Origin: CAYXZL01 sp964469925
GTDB lineage: Bacteria > Patescibacteriota > Gracilibacteria > Absconditabacterales > Absconditicoccaceae
Reading direction: 5' to 3'
Assembly: GCA_964469925.1 (NCBI GenBank)
Contig: CAYXZL010000001.1
Span: 99,327 to 163,326, forward strand
DNA: 64,000 nt
The translations under genes were made by a program, and so were the position numbers. Numbering within the stretch: the stretch's first letter is position 1; each line of letters begins with the position of its first letter. Positions 1-11,298 of this stretch are shown piece by piece. The notes beneath the pieces are model-generated. The model was not told the origin of the DNA. It saw only the letters and a list, made by a program, of their open reading frames with translations, and did not search any database.

Positions 1-267
1 ACATCCACATCAGCCGCCACAGCACCCATCATCATGTTGGAGTGATTCAGCAAAGCCTTGTACTAACACATTGATGACATCATCAAAACTGATATCACGT
101 TCGTCTGTAGCCATTGCTGCAAACATGGTTTTCAGGTGATCTAGTGCCTGATAGGTATGTTGCGAAACCTCTATAGTGAGAGCTTCAGTAGTTTTCTGAG
201 CTTTTTTGACTTTCTGAGAGCCGGTGACCTTTTGTTTTTTTGCAGATGAAGTTGAACTTTTCGTCAT
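1..267 (-). CDS. Hypothetical protein with Lys-rich N-terminus and Cys/Gly-rich C-terminus (partial)
   Basis: Start ATG at 267. The first 30 residues are Lys/Ser/Thr rich. They are followed by a helical segment, then acidic residues and a tail of alternating Cys and Gly. Under the standard code it would stop at a UGA at 10-12. With UGA=Gly the tail continues (CCGGGCGC) and runs off the window edge, so the C-terminus is missing. A Cys/Gly tail of this sort could bind metal, but this is inference. I do not recognise the family. It is divergent from the PKD gene at 410, and the 140 bp between them must hold both promoters. Confidence 0.6.
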
Positions 268-409
268 GAGCGAGGACTAAATGAATATCTAAAACAATAT
301 ACATTTTTTAGGTATTGTCGATAGTGTATCAAGGGGAAATAGAAACGAAAAAGACAAATTAGACGTAATAACTATAATCGAGATATCTACTTTTAATAAC
401 GCAGACATC

Positions 410-3400
410 ATGAAGCTATTGCGAAGATACACAACATTGATGATAGGTGGTTTTCTGATAGGTTTGCTCCCTTTAGCACCAAAACTTTCCTCAAACGTCT
501 ATGGTCAAAACACACAACTTCCGCAAGAATACATACCAAACTACCAAATAGCAAAAGAACGAAATGAAATACTAAATATGTTCGTGCAAATACAAGCAGT
601 AAAAAACACGGGGCTAGACCTTGATGAGGATTTTTTCAAAAAATTAGCAACAAATTTTGAAAAGGTTTTCCCACGCCTACCACAGGAGAGTAAATTCAAG
701 GTTACTTATGAGCAATGCCGTATTTTGACAAACAATTTGTCACAAGAGTATACGTTCAACAAATTTGGGCAGTTTCTTGATAGCTGTTTCAGTGCACTGG
801 ACAGAGACATAAAAGACATGAATGCAAAATACAGTGTTCAAGCAAAGATGAAAACCAATCCTCAGCTATGATCAGCACCGCTCAGCGTAACATTTGATGC
901 AAGAGATTCCTACGATCCATCAAATGAAACCTTGCCAAGTAACAACTATTATCGATATTACAAGGATACAAACGGTATAGATCAAGTTATTGGAAAGGGG
1001 GCAGTAGTAAATCATACATTTAGTAAAGAAGGAAACTACATTGTCCATCTTACTGTCAGAAGTGCAAACCAATCAGTTAAGGGTACCTTAGATGGTTCTG
1101 CATCAACCACGATCAGCGTATGACCAGAGGCGGCCAATATTGTCGTATTTGCAAATGGCCAGAGGCTGAGAGAAGATAATATAGCCAAGATATGAACTGC
1201 TGAAGCACAAGAAGGAGTATTCTTGGACGCATCAGCAACGGTGCCCAAGGGAGGAAGGATTATCCAAAGTCACACATGGGAAGTGAAGTGAGGAAATAAC
1301 ACATTGCTCAAAGAAACCAATAATGGCAAACCAGATGCTATCCAGGTAAAATTCCCTGATGAAGGTCAGTTCTCTGTTGCATTGTCTACGACTGATAACG
1401 AAAATAATACCGTGAAGAAAGTGTTTTCAATCGTGATAGCAGATCCATTAGCATTGATTAGGAGCAATCCAGAAAATGGAAACACTTCCACCACGTTTAG
1501 CTTCGATGCCTCTTCTTCCTATTCATTAATTTCTAAGTTGAGGTTATACACACGGGAGATTTTTGATCCATCAGGAGAGAGGATAGATACGATACAGGGA
1601 AAACAGATAAGCAAAAGGTTTTCTCAGCCATGAAATTACGCTATTAAGCTAACGGTGGAAGACGAACAGGGCAGAAAGAATACAGAAACAAAACAGTTGT
1701 TTGTAGAGTCTACTGAGCCTATACCTCAATTTGCCATTAACCCATTACAAGACCGAAGCTCTCCATCACAGTTTGAGCTAGATGCAGGACTGAGTAATGA
1801 TGTAGACATTTTGGGGGCGAATGATTTTCTTGATTACCAACGGGACTTTTCTCCACTAGAATATGTCAAAGTTGATGAAATCATAGATAATGGTAGAAAA
1901 TTAATTGTGACCTTCAATCAGAAAGGCAACTATGATATTAAATTGACAGTATCAGATCAGTTTGGAAAGCTATCAGAAATAACCAAAAAGCTTGAGGTAA
2001 AGTCGTCTCTAAGACCTGAAATGTATATCAGTCCAGTAGCGGGATTTTGGTGAAATAATGTGAAGTTCTTGGTGAGAGCAAACAAGCCCGTAGTAAATTA
2101 TGAACGGGACCTGGGAGATGGGACTAAAAGATCAATTTTAGAAAACAAGCTCATCTATTCATATGACAAAGTGGGAGTATATCCAGTGACATTGACGGTT
2201 TATGGTCCTGACGATGAAAAAAACAGTATTACAAGAAATGTGTACATCGGAGAAACAGGCAAACCAATCGTTGCCTATACGGTAAAAAGTAGGTCAAACA
2301 TTATTCTCAAGCAAGAAGATAGCTGTTTTGATGGTGCTGTAGAGATACCAGCCTATCGTGTACCAAGATTGCAGAGCCTGCTCATCGATGTGGCGGAATC
2401 GGTAAACACAAAAGGAGAAAGGGCAAACCTACAATACTATTTTCAGCCACAAAATGATAACATTTATAAGAGCAATAATTTTAACTATAAATTTGCAGAG
2501 TTAGGGTGTCAGCGAGTAGATATTACTATAGAAGACACACAAGTACATGCAACTCATACACAGAAGGTGTGGTTTAGGGTGGTCAATGATCTGCCAGTGT
2601 TGCAAAATATCCAAATGACTTTTCCACAGTTTGGTAACCAAGTAGGTGTAGGCTTGAGTCAGGGTCAGGAAAAACAAGTGTTTGATTGATCAACCATCGA
2701 TCCACTCATCGTGCATGTAATAGCTGCTAATGCAAGAGACCCAGATGGGGCCATTGCGTTTTTCAAATGGTATTATTTCAATAAAGACAATCCAGATAGA
2801 ATACTAGAAACCAAGATCACTCCTGCAAATGTTCCAGAAGCATATTTTTCCCTACAAAAAATTCCCTGAGAATATGAATTCGGGGTAACCTTAGTAGATA
2901 ATGATGGTGGGGAACAAAAGAGTAGGTCATTAATAGGCAATGGTCCTGTTGTGTTTTTTCCTCCAGATTCAACGAACATCGATATACCCATCGTGACGTT
3001 GAGACAGTCAGAGGTAAATGCAAGGATTGGTGATGAAATCACCTTTGAGGCGGTAGCAAAGATACTGTCCGATAGGTCAGACTTTGAGGCAACAAGATCA
3101 ATCAAATATGATTTTGATGGTGATGGTGAAGCGGACCTAACGACCAAGGATTCCAAGGTAACATACTACTATAGACAAGCGGGTCAGTATACCCCGAGAG
3201 TAAAAGTAGTCTATAGGGGTATTCCTGGTAGTGCAGTAGGAGAAAAAATCGTCGTAGAAGACGGTATAAAACCGATAATTCTGTTAGAAAACCTATGACC
3301 ACTCGTTATCGCCAGAGATGTGAGTTTGGGGACAAATGTCCACACGGTATTGTGTATGGATACAAAAAAATGTGGCAGCGACAAAGTTGAGGCAGAGAGA

Positions 3401-4651
3401 GATGCTCAGTATATGCAGGTGCTAAGCGGCGAGGACAAAGTCTTTAGTTTTATTTACCCATGAACGGGCGAGTATGATTATGAAATGTCTGTTGTCGATG
3501 ACTTTGCCAACCAGGCGGTTAAGACAGGAGTGTTGGTGATTGATGATGCGGCAAATGATCTCGAAGACATAGCCCTGCTTTCAATACCCAAGGCTCAGGT
3601 CCTCAATGGTGGCTATAGTGTTACAGTTGGTAGCAACCTCGATAATACGATCGTTTACTATATAGCGAATCCACTACAGGGAGAGTGCTTTGTAGATACC
3701 GATATTACAATCGATAGTGATGGAGATGGCGATGCTGAGCAGGATAGAAATCTCGATTGTGATACACTGGTAAGTGAAAAATATGAACCCTTGTTTGATT
3801 CCCAAGCTGGCAGAATCTATTATCAAAAAGATGGTACGTTAGAGAGAGTCGACCTTACGATTACATTTTTAGATAAAACACTAGAGTTAGATGAAAAACT
3901 AGTCCCGATTTACAAAGATATCAGTAGTCTGATACTATCCTTAGATGCTAGTGACTCAGATATTCAGTATCTCAAGGATCTTCTATTGGGATTGAGAAAT
4001 CAATTGGGCGATAGAGTTGGCATTGCAGCACAGGTTATCAGTATCAGAGATCATGTAAAAAATATCGAAAACAAACTGACCGAACAAGAAATAAATCGTT
4101 TGGATGTTATACTATACGCCCTATCAGACAGCACAGTCACGGCGGCCTTAGGGGGTACGCCATATGAGCAAGCAAAGCAGGATATTCTTCTGCTTGTGCC
4201 GATCGAGGTTAAACAGCAACTAGTTCCACTATTTCTAACAATAGACAATGCAGATGGAAACAAGGATCTTATCAAGGAAACATTACAAAGCATCATTGAT
4301 ATTGTAAAAAATAATGCCGGAGATCAGGAGTGACAAATAGACCCCCTCGATTTAGATCTGATTGTGCTACCCAAAATATGCCAAATTCTTAATTATTATG
4401 AAATCTCATCCAAGGCATGTGATAATCAAGATGGAGACACAAGCAATGCTGATACACAAAACACCGGAGAAAATACGACAAGCTGATGATCGGTTTGGGG
4501 CAAGGTATTCAAAGTAATTCTCATAATAGTGGTGGTACTAGGGGTTGTGTTTGGGACATTGGTAGCAATCTTTGCTATCAAGGCAAAATTAGCACAAAAG
4601 TCCGAAGAAAATAGTAGTGACTCATCCTGATGAGAATCGAATCCAGGCTAA
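410..4651 (+). CDS. Giant PKD-repeat cell-surface protein with C-terminal membrane anchor
   Basis: 1413 residues when about 14 in-frame UGA codons are read as Gly. The N-terminus is a signal peptide (MKLL-x-RYTT, then a hydrophobic stretch ending near residue 34). The body holds repeated PKD/Ig-like modules, recognised by GxYxVxLTVxD-type strands (NYIVHLTV, NYAIKLTV, NYDIKLTV, VYPVTLTV). Around residues 900 and 1100 are acidic D-x-D-G-D motifs like calcium-binding loops (DFDGDGEAD, DSDGDGDAE). Near residue 1370 a hydrophobic helix (VILIIVVVLGVVFG) is followed by Lys residues and a short Ser/Gly-rich cytoplasmic tail. PKD modules typically mediate adhesion, so a role in host-cell contact is plausible but inferred. 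A terminator follows directly. Confidence 0.85.
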
Positions 4652-4673
4652 AGATAACAATCTCAGAAAATAA

Positions 4674-4713
4674 AAAACCACCAGACAAGTGAAATTGATC
4701 TGGTGGTTTTTAT
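4674..4713 (+). terminator. Rho-independent terminator after PKD gene
   Basis: A perfect 12-bp inverted repeat (AAAACCACCAGA / TCTGGTGGTTTT, 4674-4685 and 4699-4710) ends in a T run. It lies 22 bp after the stop of the PKD gene. Its A-rich 5' arm means it could also serve the convergent lipoprotein gene. Confidence 0.9.
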
Positions 4714-4752
4714 AATGCGGTCACAGCATGACAGATTTAGACATATCTGTTT

Positions 4753-5421
4753 TTATTGAAGAAAACTGAGTGTCTCTGGTCTATAGAAAGGCTTTCCTGT
4801 AACTCCAGGTAAGAAAACAAAGCTTTGTTTTCTATTGTAGACAAACTCGCTAGCAGAGCTTGTCTCAGCTCATATGCCCCTAGGGTCTGCATAGAGAGAA
4901 CATGTTTCTATGAGTTTTTGGTTGTAAATCTCTTTCTTTTTCATGTCGCTTCCTCCCTCCGTGTTTGCCGCTGCATCGATAGCATCCTGCTCAGCCTGCG
5001 TATAGGTCACAGCAGGATCAGAAAAATCAATAATATAGTTCGTATAGTCAGTGTTGGCTCGCCAATCACCACGATTGACAACAACACACTTGCTAGGGTC
5101 TTTCCCTTGTTGGCTAATCAAATCTAAGATAGCATTTTCAATACTTTGATCTTCCTTTTTGGTGAAAACGGAGATAGAAAGAGGTTTGTCTAGGTCTGGG
5201 CTATCATATATGATAGTGTTGTCGATAGAGGTCACTTTCGCTTTACCCTTACTAACATCATCAAAAACACTTTGTTGATACGCAAACTGTATACCGAGGT
5301 TTTGATCGACAAAATAGTTGTCCAAATATGCAGCGTCATCATCAGGAGTAACTGTTTGTACTCTGTTACAACCAGCTAGAGCGAGGGCAAGCAAAGGAAG
5401 AGTAAGAATAATTTTTTTCAT
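4753..5421 (-). CDS. Secreted lipoprotein of unknown function
   Basis: 222 residues. The start MKKIILTLPLLALALAGC is a lipoprotein signal with lipobox LAGC, so Cys18 would be lipidated. The mature part has a CysxxxVVVNRGDW-type segment near 115 and an acidic linker near 150. Under the standard code it would end at a UGA (4870-4872). Reading this as Gly adds about 40 residues and ends on UAA at 4753. No family is recognised. It is convergent with the PKD gene, sharing the terminator region. Confidence 0.75.
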
Positions 5422-5508
5422 GAAGAAGCGTCAAATAGTAAAACAGATACCATGACTCTATTTATACAGTGGTTATTTGAAAGGAAAATATAACCTGAAG
5501 ACAGCATC

Positions 5509-5988
5509 TTATAGATGCAGCTCCAAAGTCACGTCGTAGTCCCGAAAACCTTGTTTTTTATAAAAAGCAATCGCCTCTTTATTTGCCTGTGATGCTGTGA
5601 CACAAATATTGTCGACACCATGCTCTCTGGCCCATTCTATAAACAAAGAAACAAGCTGAGATCAAACGTGCTGTCATCTATGATCCGGCATGATATACAT
5701 GTTTTCTAATTCTGCTTGTTTGTTGAGTGTCCTGCATGGGTTTTGTGTTTTTTTGATCCAGCCAACAAGATATCACACAATAGTAGTATCGTGGTATCTT
5801 GCAACGAGACAACAGGCATCGGAATCAAGAATACTTGAGCGGAAATATGCCTTTCACAAGGGTCACATTGTCCAAGACAAATCAAAGCTTGGATCATATT
5901 CGTCATACTCTTTTTTAAATAGTGAAAAGTTGAGGCACTGAACACGTTCAAGATCGTCTATATTCGCTTGTACAATTGAGTAGCCCAT
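5509..5988 (-). CDS. GNAT-family N-acetyltransferase
   Basis: 159 residues. The acetyl-CoA binding motif A is HRGQHVGSQL near residue 105, where two glycines are UGA codons. The C-terminal NKEAIAFYKKQGF is motif B of GNATs. Strand GYLVGWIKK near 75 again uses UGA for Gly. The substrate cannot be predicted. The start ATG at 5988 was chosen because the N-terminal MGYSIVQANIDDL fits a GNAT first strand. The gene lies just downstream of a small, possibly frameshifted ORF on the same strand. Confidence 0.8.
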
Positions 5989-6009
5989 TGAAATATTGAT
6001 GAGGTAAAT

Positions 6010-6199
6010 CTACAGCACGGACTCGATCACCATGCGGAGTGCAGCGACATACTCGCCTTGTGCAATATCGTGTTTGGCTCAAGGGATAATGTGAAGCACA
6101 CTAGGCACTCAAGGGGTTCCCAATAACATGCTCTAGATCGTTTTCGAGAAAGCTACCACTAGACAGCAGGAGTATTGTTTTCCCTCATACAAACCCCAT
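6010..6199 (-). pseudogene. Short gene in two overlapping frames, probably frameshifted
   Basis: One frame starts with ATG at 6199 (MGFVGGKTILLLSSGSFLEN...) and stops at UAG 6101-6103. The other, from ATG 6127-6129, encodes MLLGTPGVPSVLHIIPGAKH and runs to a stop at 6010-6012. Both look like coding sequence (beta strand LLLSSGSF; HIIPGAKHDIAQGEY) and together would give about 65-70 residues. The second half resembles the last strand and helix of an alpha/beta hydrolase, where the His sits after PGAxH, but this is a weak resemblance. A sequencing or assembly indel, a real frameshift or two tiny genes are all possible. Confidence 0.35.
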
Positions 6200-6245
6200 A
6201 TCTATCCTGTCAATTAAATAACTCTGGGTCAAGACCACGATTTCT

Positions 6246-6788
6246 TTAATGTTTCTCCTTAAAATTCTCTATAGCCTCATCAATAATCTGATAGGCTTCC
6301 GTGATAGGACCAAAGCCATCGATCGTTATTTTGTCGTATTTAGCTTTTTCTAGCCTTTTATATTCTTTAAAGTAAATCTCGAGTTCTTCTTGGAAGTGTC
6401 TACCCAAATCTCCAACACTTTCTACATCATCCCAACGTGGGTCAACTTTGCTAATAGGTACGGCAATCACCTTGTGATCCAATCCATCTTGATCAGATGT
6501 CTTCAAACAACCAATAACTCTTGCCCTGACTCTACAACCAGGGAAGGTTGGCTGTGTAACAAGCAAAACGACATCGACAGCATCGCCATCACCACTCGCT
6601 GTGCCAGGGATAAAGCCATAGTCAAAAGGGTAAAACATACTGTGGTGTAAGACACGGTCTAAGTCAAAATAACCTTCCTCCTCCTTATACTCTACCTTGT
6701 TCTGTGATCATTTAGTGATCTCCACCACGACATTGATATACTTTTTTTCCTCATCATAATAAGCAGGCAAATCTTTGTACAAGTTCAT
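6246..6788 (-). CDS. ppa: Inorganic pyrophosphatase
   Basis: 180 residues, the usual size for family I soluble pyrophosphatase, which hydrolyses PPi to phosphate and drives biosynthetic reactions. It shows INVVVEITKGSQNKVEY (the substrate-binding Lys/Glu strand, with Gly coded by UGA), DRVLHHSMFYPFDYGFIPG, the metal-binding DGDAVDVVLL loop, and the later segments VRARVIG and DHKVIAV. The start ATG at 6788 (MNLYKDLPAYY) gives the expected N-terminus; the internal ATG at 6638 would remove conserved strands. It is transcribed away from the pilT-like gene. Confidence 0.97.
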
Positions 6789-7007
6789 CAGTAGATACAA
6801 AACAACTAAAATTGACGACACACCACCCATATGATGTGCATATGGCTAAGCCACATCCAGTGAGCTCTTACATACAGAGACGTTCTAGCTTTTTATATAT
6901 ACATTGCAACATAAGTCACCACCACTCTACTGTGACTTTTTATCCTTTTTCCACTTTTTATAGGAGATCTACTATACTTACACTGAACACTTTATTACAT
7001 TGACAGC

Positions 7008-8078
7008 ATGTTCAAGCATATCGAACAAATCACGCAATTGGCTGAGCAAAACAAGAATCTATCAGACATCCATATGGCAGGTGGCAAGTGCATCAGTGTA
7101 AGGATCAATGGAGATATTCAGAAGCTAACAGATAAAGGAGTAATAGACGCAAGTACCATGAAGGATATCGTCATGCAGTTGCTTGATCATGATGAAAAAA
7201 GATATCACGACTACATAGAACATAAAGAATACGACTTTTCGTACGTATCATCGTCACAGATACCCTTTAGGGTAAACGCCTACTTTTCTATGGGTCAAAT
7301 GTGTGTGGTCATGAGAAAGATAAATAGGTATGCGAGAAAACTCGAAGATATGATGTTTAGCGATATCGCAGAAGCAATCAAAGAGCAAATCTTGCCCAAG
7401 CAAAAGTGACTCTATATTGTAACAGGGCCTACAGGATCAGGTAAGAGTACCTCGTTAGTAGCAATGTTGGAATACATCAATCAACACAGAACAGAGAATA
7501 TCATAACCGTCGAGGATCCAATAGAGTTTATATTTACGCCCGACAAGTGCCTAATTTCTCAAAGAGAGGTGGGCAACGATACGCACAGCTTTGATGCTGC
7601 ACTCAAGTATGCAATGCGTGAGGATCCAGATATTGTGTTTGTGTGAGAGGTGCGTGATCAAGAAACAGCTGAGGCAGTACTAAGGATCACAGAAAGCTGA
7701 CATGTAGTATTTACCACACTCCATACGCCATCCGCGGCATTGACGATCAATAGGTTTATCTCTTTTTTCCCACCAGATATACAGCATAGTATTGGCGATA
7801 GGCTTTCTGAAGTGCTTTTGGGTGTACAGGCCCAGATCCTCGTCAAGACAAGGGACCAGAAAGAAAGGGTTGGTATCTATGAGGTGATGTTTAACACAAC
7901 TGCTATCAGAAATAATGTAAGAGAAAGGGATATTCCACAGATAAACTCTATTATAGAGACTTCTTCATCGGCAGGTATGATCGGTATGGCTAAGTATGCA
8001 GAGAGATTGTACGAAAAAAACATTATCGATGAACAGACATACAAAAGAATAGCAGAAAAAAAGCTTTGATCTTTGTAA
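7008..8078 (+). CDS. pilT: PilT-like type IV pilus retraction ATPase
   Basis: 356 residues. N-terminal PAS-like domain (SDIHMAGGKCISVRINGD), then Walker A GPTGSGKST near residue 143, Asp box ITVEDPIEF, Walker B region EDPDIVFVGEVRD and His box GHVVFTTLHTPSAA. Three UGA codons supply Gly in KGLYIV, VGEVRD and ESGHVV, all conserved glycines of the family. In type IV pili, PilT powers fibre retraction for twitching and DNA uptake. It heads a same-strand cluster with two pilin-like genes. No PilB, PilC or major type IV pilin is visible here, so it could instead serve a related secretion system. Confidence 0.93.
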
Positions 8079-8094
8079 TCTAGCGACAAAAACC

Positions 8095-8385
8095 ATGTTT
8101 AGTATAGAGCCATTTGTATCAGGAAGTAGAAAAAAAATACGCGTTTCCAAAGCAGAAATCGAAGAAATCAAAAAAAATATGCAAAAAGTACCTCGTATAC
8201 AAAAAAAAGCAGAACAACTACAGCAGAAAGAAGGAAAAAAGGCAGACGAATCTTTACAAAATCAGGTAAAACAATTACAATCAAAAGAGCCTGAAAAAGA
8301 GGAAGATCCACAAACGCAATGATGAGGGCAGTCACTCAAGCGACGACAACAAGTTCTTCAGTGGATACGAGAAAAACGAGCCTAG
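8095..8385 (+). CDS. Charged coiled-coil protein with Trp-rich C-terminal helix
   Basis: 96 residues. The middle is a long Lys/Glu/Gln-rich helix. The tail follows three Gly (two of them UGA). It contains four CGA codons plus one TGG, giving SLKWWQQVLQWIWEKWA if CGA=Trp, or a strongly basic helix if CGA=Arg. Start ATG is 17 bp after pilT. The position suggests a small accessory protein of the pilus-like machinery that attaches to the membrane through the tail, but that is inference. No family recognised. Confidence 0.7.
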
Positions 8386-8409
8386 ATTTATCTATCTTGC
8401 CTACCACCC

Positions 8410-8838
8410 ATGCCAGCACTAAGCCCCCAAGACTACGAGCTCCTGATCAAGAAAAGTCTTCCTGAAAGATTGCGAGAGCAGGCAAAGCAATTTTCTATAC
8501 CAGAAAAATATCTTACGCAAATGCCAGACCTCATTGTTTTGGTTTTAGAGTCCAGGTCGATGGACAAGGCGGAGGAAAAACAAAGTTGGTTCAATCTGAT
8601 GCCAATGATGAACGATGAACAAATAGCAAAACTTAACGATATTTTAACAAGGGAAAAGCAGAAGTTACAAGAGATAGAACAAAAATACGAACAAAAAAAG
8701 ATTGAGATCAAAAAGAAATATCTACTCAGGCGGCAAAATATGGGCTATGTCAAAAAGGTGCAAGATATCAAAGCACAAGAAGCACAGGCACAGCAAGTAG
8801 AAAACCAAGAAGCAGACAGTCTCTTACAAAACCTCTAA
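8410..8838 (+). CDS. Coiled-coil protein of the pilT cluster
   Basis: 142 residues, mostly helical. N-terminal half MPALSPQDYELLIKKSLPER looks globular. Residues 75-115 are a Lys/Glu/Gln coiled coil (KLQEIEQKYEQKKIEIKKKY). The C-terminus is Gln/Ala rich. It contains no signal peptide or UGA codon, one CGA and one CGG. It starts 24 bp after the previous gene and is followed 18 bp later by a pilin-like gene, so it probably shares an operon with them. Function unknown. Confidence 0.7.
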   Translation: MPALSPQDYELLIKKSLPERLREQAKQFSIPEKYLTQMPDLIVLVLESRSMDKAEEKQSWFNLMPMMNDEQIAKLNDILTREKQKLQEIEQKYEQKKIEIKKKYLLRRQNMGYVKKVQDIKAQEAQAQQVENQEADSLLQNL

Positions 8839-8856
8839 GCTGTATTTCCCTAAAGA

Positions 8857-9501
8857 ATGCTAACAATCATGTATTCTTCTCTTTTCAAAAGGATAGTCCT
8901 AATAATGGCAGTATGACTGGTGGTTGCCAGTACGGCTGTTGTGCATGCAGGTGATCTACTCCAAAAGGGGTTTGAGCCATCAGTAGATCGCGGCAACGTC
9001 ATCAATGTGGGTAATGACAAAAGATCGGTCTGATCATATATTTTTGGTTGATGAATAGAGTTTGATTTCAAAAAAGAATGTCTGATCAATGGAGCAGTCG
9101 ATAGCTCTATCACAGATAGCACAGCTTGTAGTGCTGCTGGCGGAAAGCGGCAAGACCTCAAGCCTGCAAGTTCCTTCTTATTAAGTATTACCAAGCTACT
9201 ATTGAGGTTGACTATGATATTGGGCGTAGTGATGATTATCCGAAATGGCATTAGGTTTGTTGCTGCCATGGGAGAAGAGTCCGAACGAACGTCAATTGCC
9301 AAAACCATAGGCTATATCGCTCTAGGAATTGTGATGTCTTTACTGTCAGTGGTTATTATCAACCTTTTGCAGTCCATAACACAGTCAACTATTACTGATG
9401 AACCAACTCCCATAGCCTCTGCGGATATATACAATGCCACAAAGAGCGACCATGTGGAAAAACACATATTAATGTCATACTTCCCTTCTACCTCTGTATA
9501 A
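8857..9501 (+). CDS. TrbC/VirB2-like pilin family membrane protein
   Basis: 214 residues. There is a signal-like first hydrophobic segment (LIMAVGLVVASTAVVHA), an extracellular region with two Cys, and two transmembrane helices near 125-145 and 160-180. The first helix (MILGVVMIIxNGIRFVAAMG, with x a CGA codon) has the GG/NG-x-R/K-F-x-x-A-x-G pattern of the VirB2/TrbC pilins common in CPR genomes. Trp for CGA fits a membrane helix better than Arg. A charged C-terminal tail of about 40 residues is unusual. ATG at 8869 is an alternative start. Confidence 0.75.
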
Positions 9502-9509
9502 AACCCACA

Positions 9510-9884
9510 ATGTCACGAAAAAAGTGCATATATGCGATGGTAATGGCGGCAATCTCTTCAGGGATTTATGTTACCTGCTATGCAAACTCAGATGTGAGTC
9601 TGCAAGTTCCTACTTCTCATTGAGGGATTAGCGTATCAGCATGACCGCAAATCAGCAGTACCGATGCCAACTTTATAGGTTATATACAGCTGGTAGTGAA
9701 GTATCTGCGAATAGCACTTGTCATAGTTTCTTTAGCTGTATTGATTTACGGTGGTTTCAGATTGATTACACAAGGGGGGGAAAAGATGAAGGATACAGGC
9801 AGGTTACTATTGGGCCTTCTGGTAGGCATACTGATAGCAGTATTTTCATACGCTATTGTCAAGTTGTTAACTAATCTATTCTAA
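9510..9884 (+). CDS. Second TrbC/VirB2-like pilin
   Basis: 124 residues. Signal-like N-terminus (MAAISSGIYVTCYA), a short polar region, then helix IALVIVSLAVLIYGGFRLIT, the loop QGGEKMKDTGR and a second helix LLLGLLVGILIAVFSYAIVKLL. The GGFRLIxQGGEKxK loop is the hallmark of the TrbC/VirB2-like CPR pilin family. It starts 8 bp after the previous pilin gene, so both are co-transcribed. A CGA codon starts the first helix (VKYL-x-IALV), again consistent with Trp. Two different pilins side by side suggest a heteropolymer or alternative subunits. Confidence 0.8.
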
Positions 9885-10008
9885 AAACCACTAGCCATCA
9901 GACAGGGAATAACTATATAACGGACCAAACAAGGAATGTTTTTCTTACCATCAAAAAATGACATTGGTTCAATACCCATGATGACAATGGACTACTCCCA
10001 AGAGCAGG

Positions 10009-11298
10009 ATGTCGGCAAACATTGTTCAAATAACTGTGATGTTATTTTTATTACTATGGTGTGTAAATCAAGTGAGAGCACAATCACGTCAAGAAAAGCC
10101 ATACAATCCAGCCAAAACAGAAGAGGAGAAGCCTATTCCTAGTCCATCACTAGCACAGACCTATCCCTACCAACCGACATCACTTGATACTCTTATCTCA
10201 TGACCATACACCAAGGAAAACAAGCTACTACAGGCTTCACTCCTATTGCCAGGATTGGCATTTGAACAGTCTGGTTTTGCCCCATTATCCAGGGCTACCT
10301 TAGTAACACAAACATTTCTAAAACAACAACTCAAAACAAATCTAGCACCATCAGAGAATTATTACATCAACTTTTGTTTGTTCAGAGCAGAATGTGACAG
10401 GCAGCGGATAAGGGAACAGGATAAAATCATAACTCGATATAAACAGTATGGTTATAGTACAACAGAAGCCTATTCGCTTCATCAGTGACTATCTTACAAA
10501 ATACGGACTAAATACGGTCTGCCACACAACACTATCGTGTTACTAACACCAGAACGGTATCACATACTGCAAGAAAAAGCGACATACTATGGTATTGATA
10601 TGGTTTATCTCCTAAGGACATATCTGAGCGACGGGGAACAATCCGAGGATGAAGAGGGAGAAAGACAACAACCACATGCGGAATGGTACCCTGATTCCAA
10701 AACCTTTCGCAAAGATATAAGAGAGGAAACGATGCTATTCGGTGACAAAAAGATACCAGTCAGGTCATACCCCCGAAGTCTTGCATACGCGTTTCTACAA
10801 AAACATGGAATAATGTTATGGTCAAGCTCATTGAGAGAAAAAGAAAACGGAAGTAGCATAGAGTACAGTCGTACGGGGTTAGAGTGAATCCACCAAGAAA
10901 CACTTGACGGTTTGGTAGTTCTCATACAGGCAGTTAAACAAGAAACCAATCGATCATGACCATACCACCTTATAATAAACGGCGGGACAGAAAAAGGCCA
11001 CTCACTGTGAAACAAGATACTAGCGGGGATGATAAAACCGTGATATAGTGCTCCTTTGGGTGCAGTGAAAGCACATGGGTCAGGTTGGACAGTAGATATA
11101 CGCCTTGCTGGTCAAGAGCTTGTTGCTATGAAGGAAGTCTTGCCTGGTAAAAAGGGGAAAACCGAAATTACTGCAGCAGATGGAAGAAAGTATGTGGTTA
11201 TCTACCTTTATCACGGAACAAAGTCAGAATATCATCTCCATGCGAGTGTTTATTCATACGATATCTATGGAGAATATCTGCAAGGAGTATCGTATTAG
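10009..11298 (+). CDS. Secreted protein, possibly peptidase-like
   Basis: 429 residues. Signal peptide at the start (VMLFLLLWCVNQVRAQ), then a Pro-rich linker (residues 30-60) and a helical region rich in CGA/CGG codons (DRQ-x-IRE, IIT-x-YKQYG, KI-x-TKYG, PE-x-YHIL). The C-terminal half has a beta-rich domain with GGTEKGHS and AHGSGWTVDI. These recall the His/Asp ligands of M15 or NlpC-type cell-wall peptidases, but I cannot align it with confidence. The stop overlaps the cmk stop on the other strand. A role in opening cell wall for the pilus would suit the context and is inference. Confidence 0.7.

Noticed and set aside
1036..3302. Antisense ORFs opposite the PKD gene
   Set aside because: They lack motifs or promoters and mirror the composition of the true gene.
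410..4651. Series of separate small ORFs split at UGA (standard-code reading)
   Set aside because: Frames continue across UGA with conserved motifs on both sides in dozens of genes; this is recoding, not gene decay.
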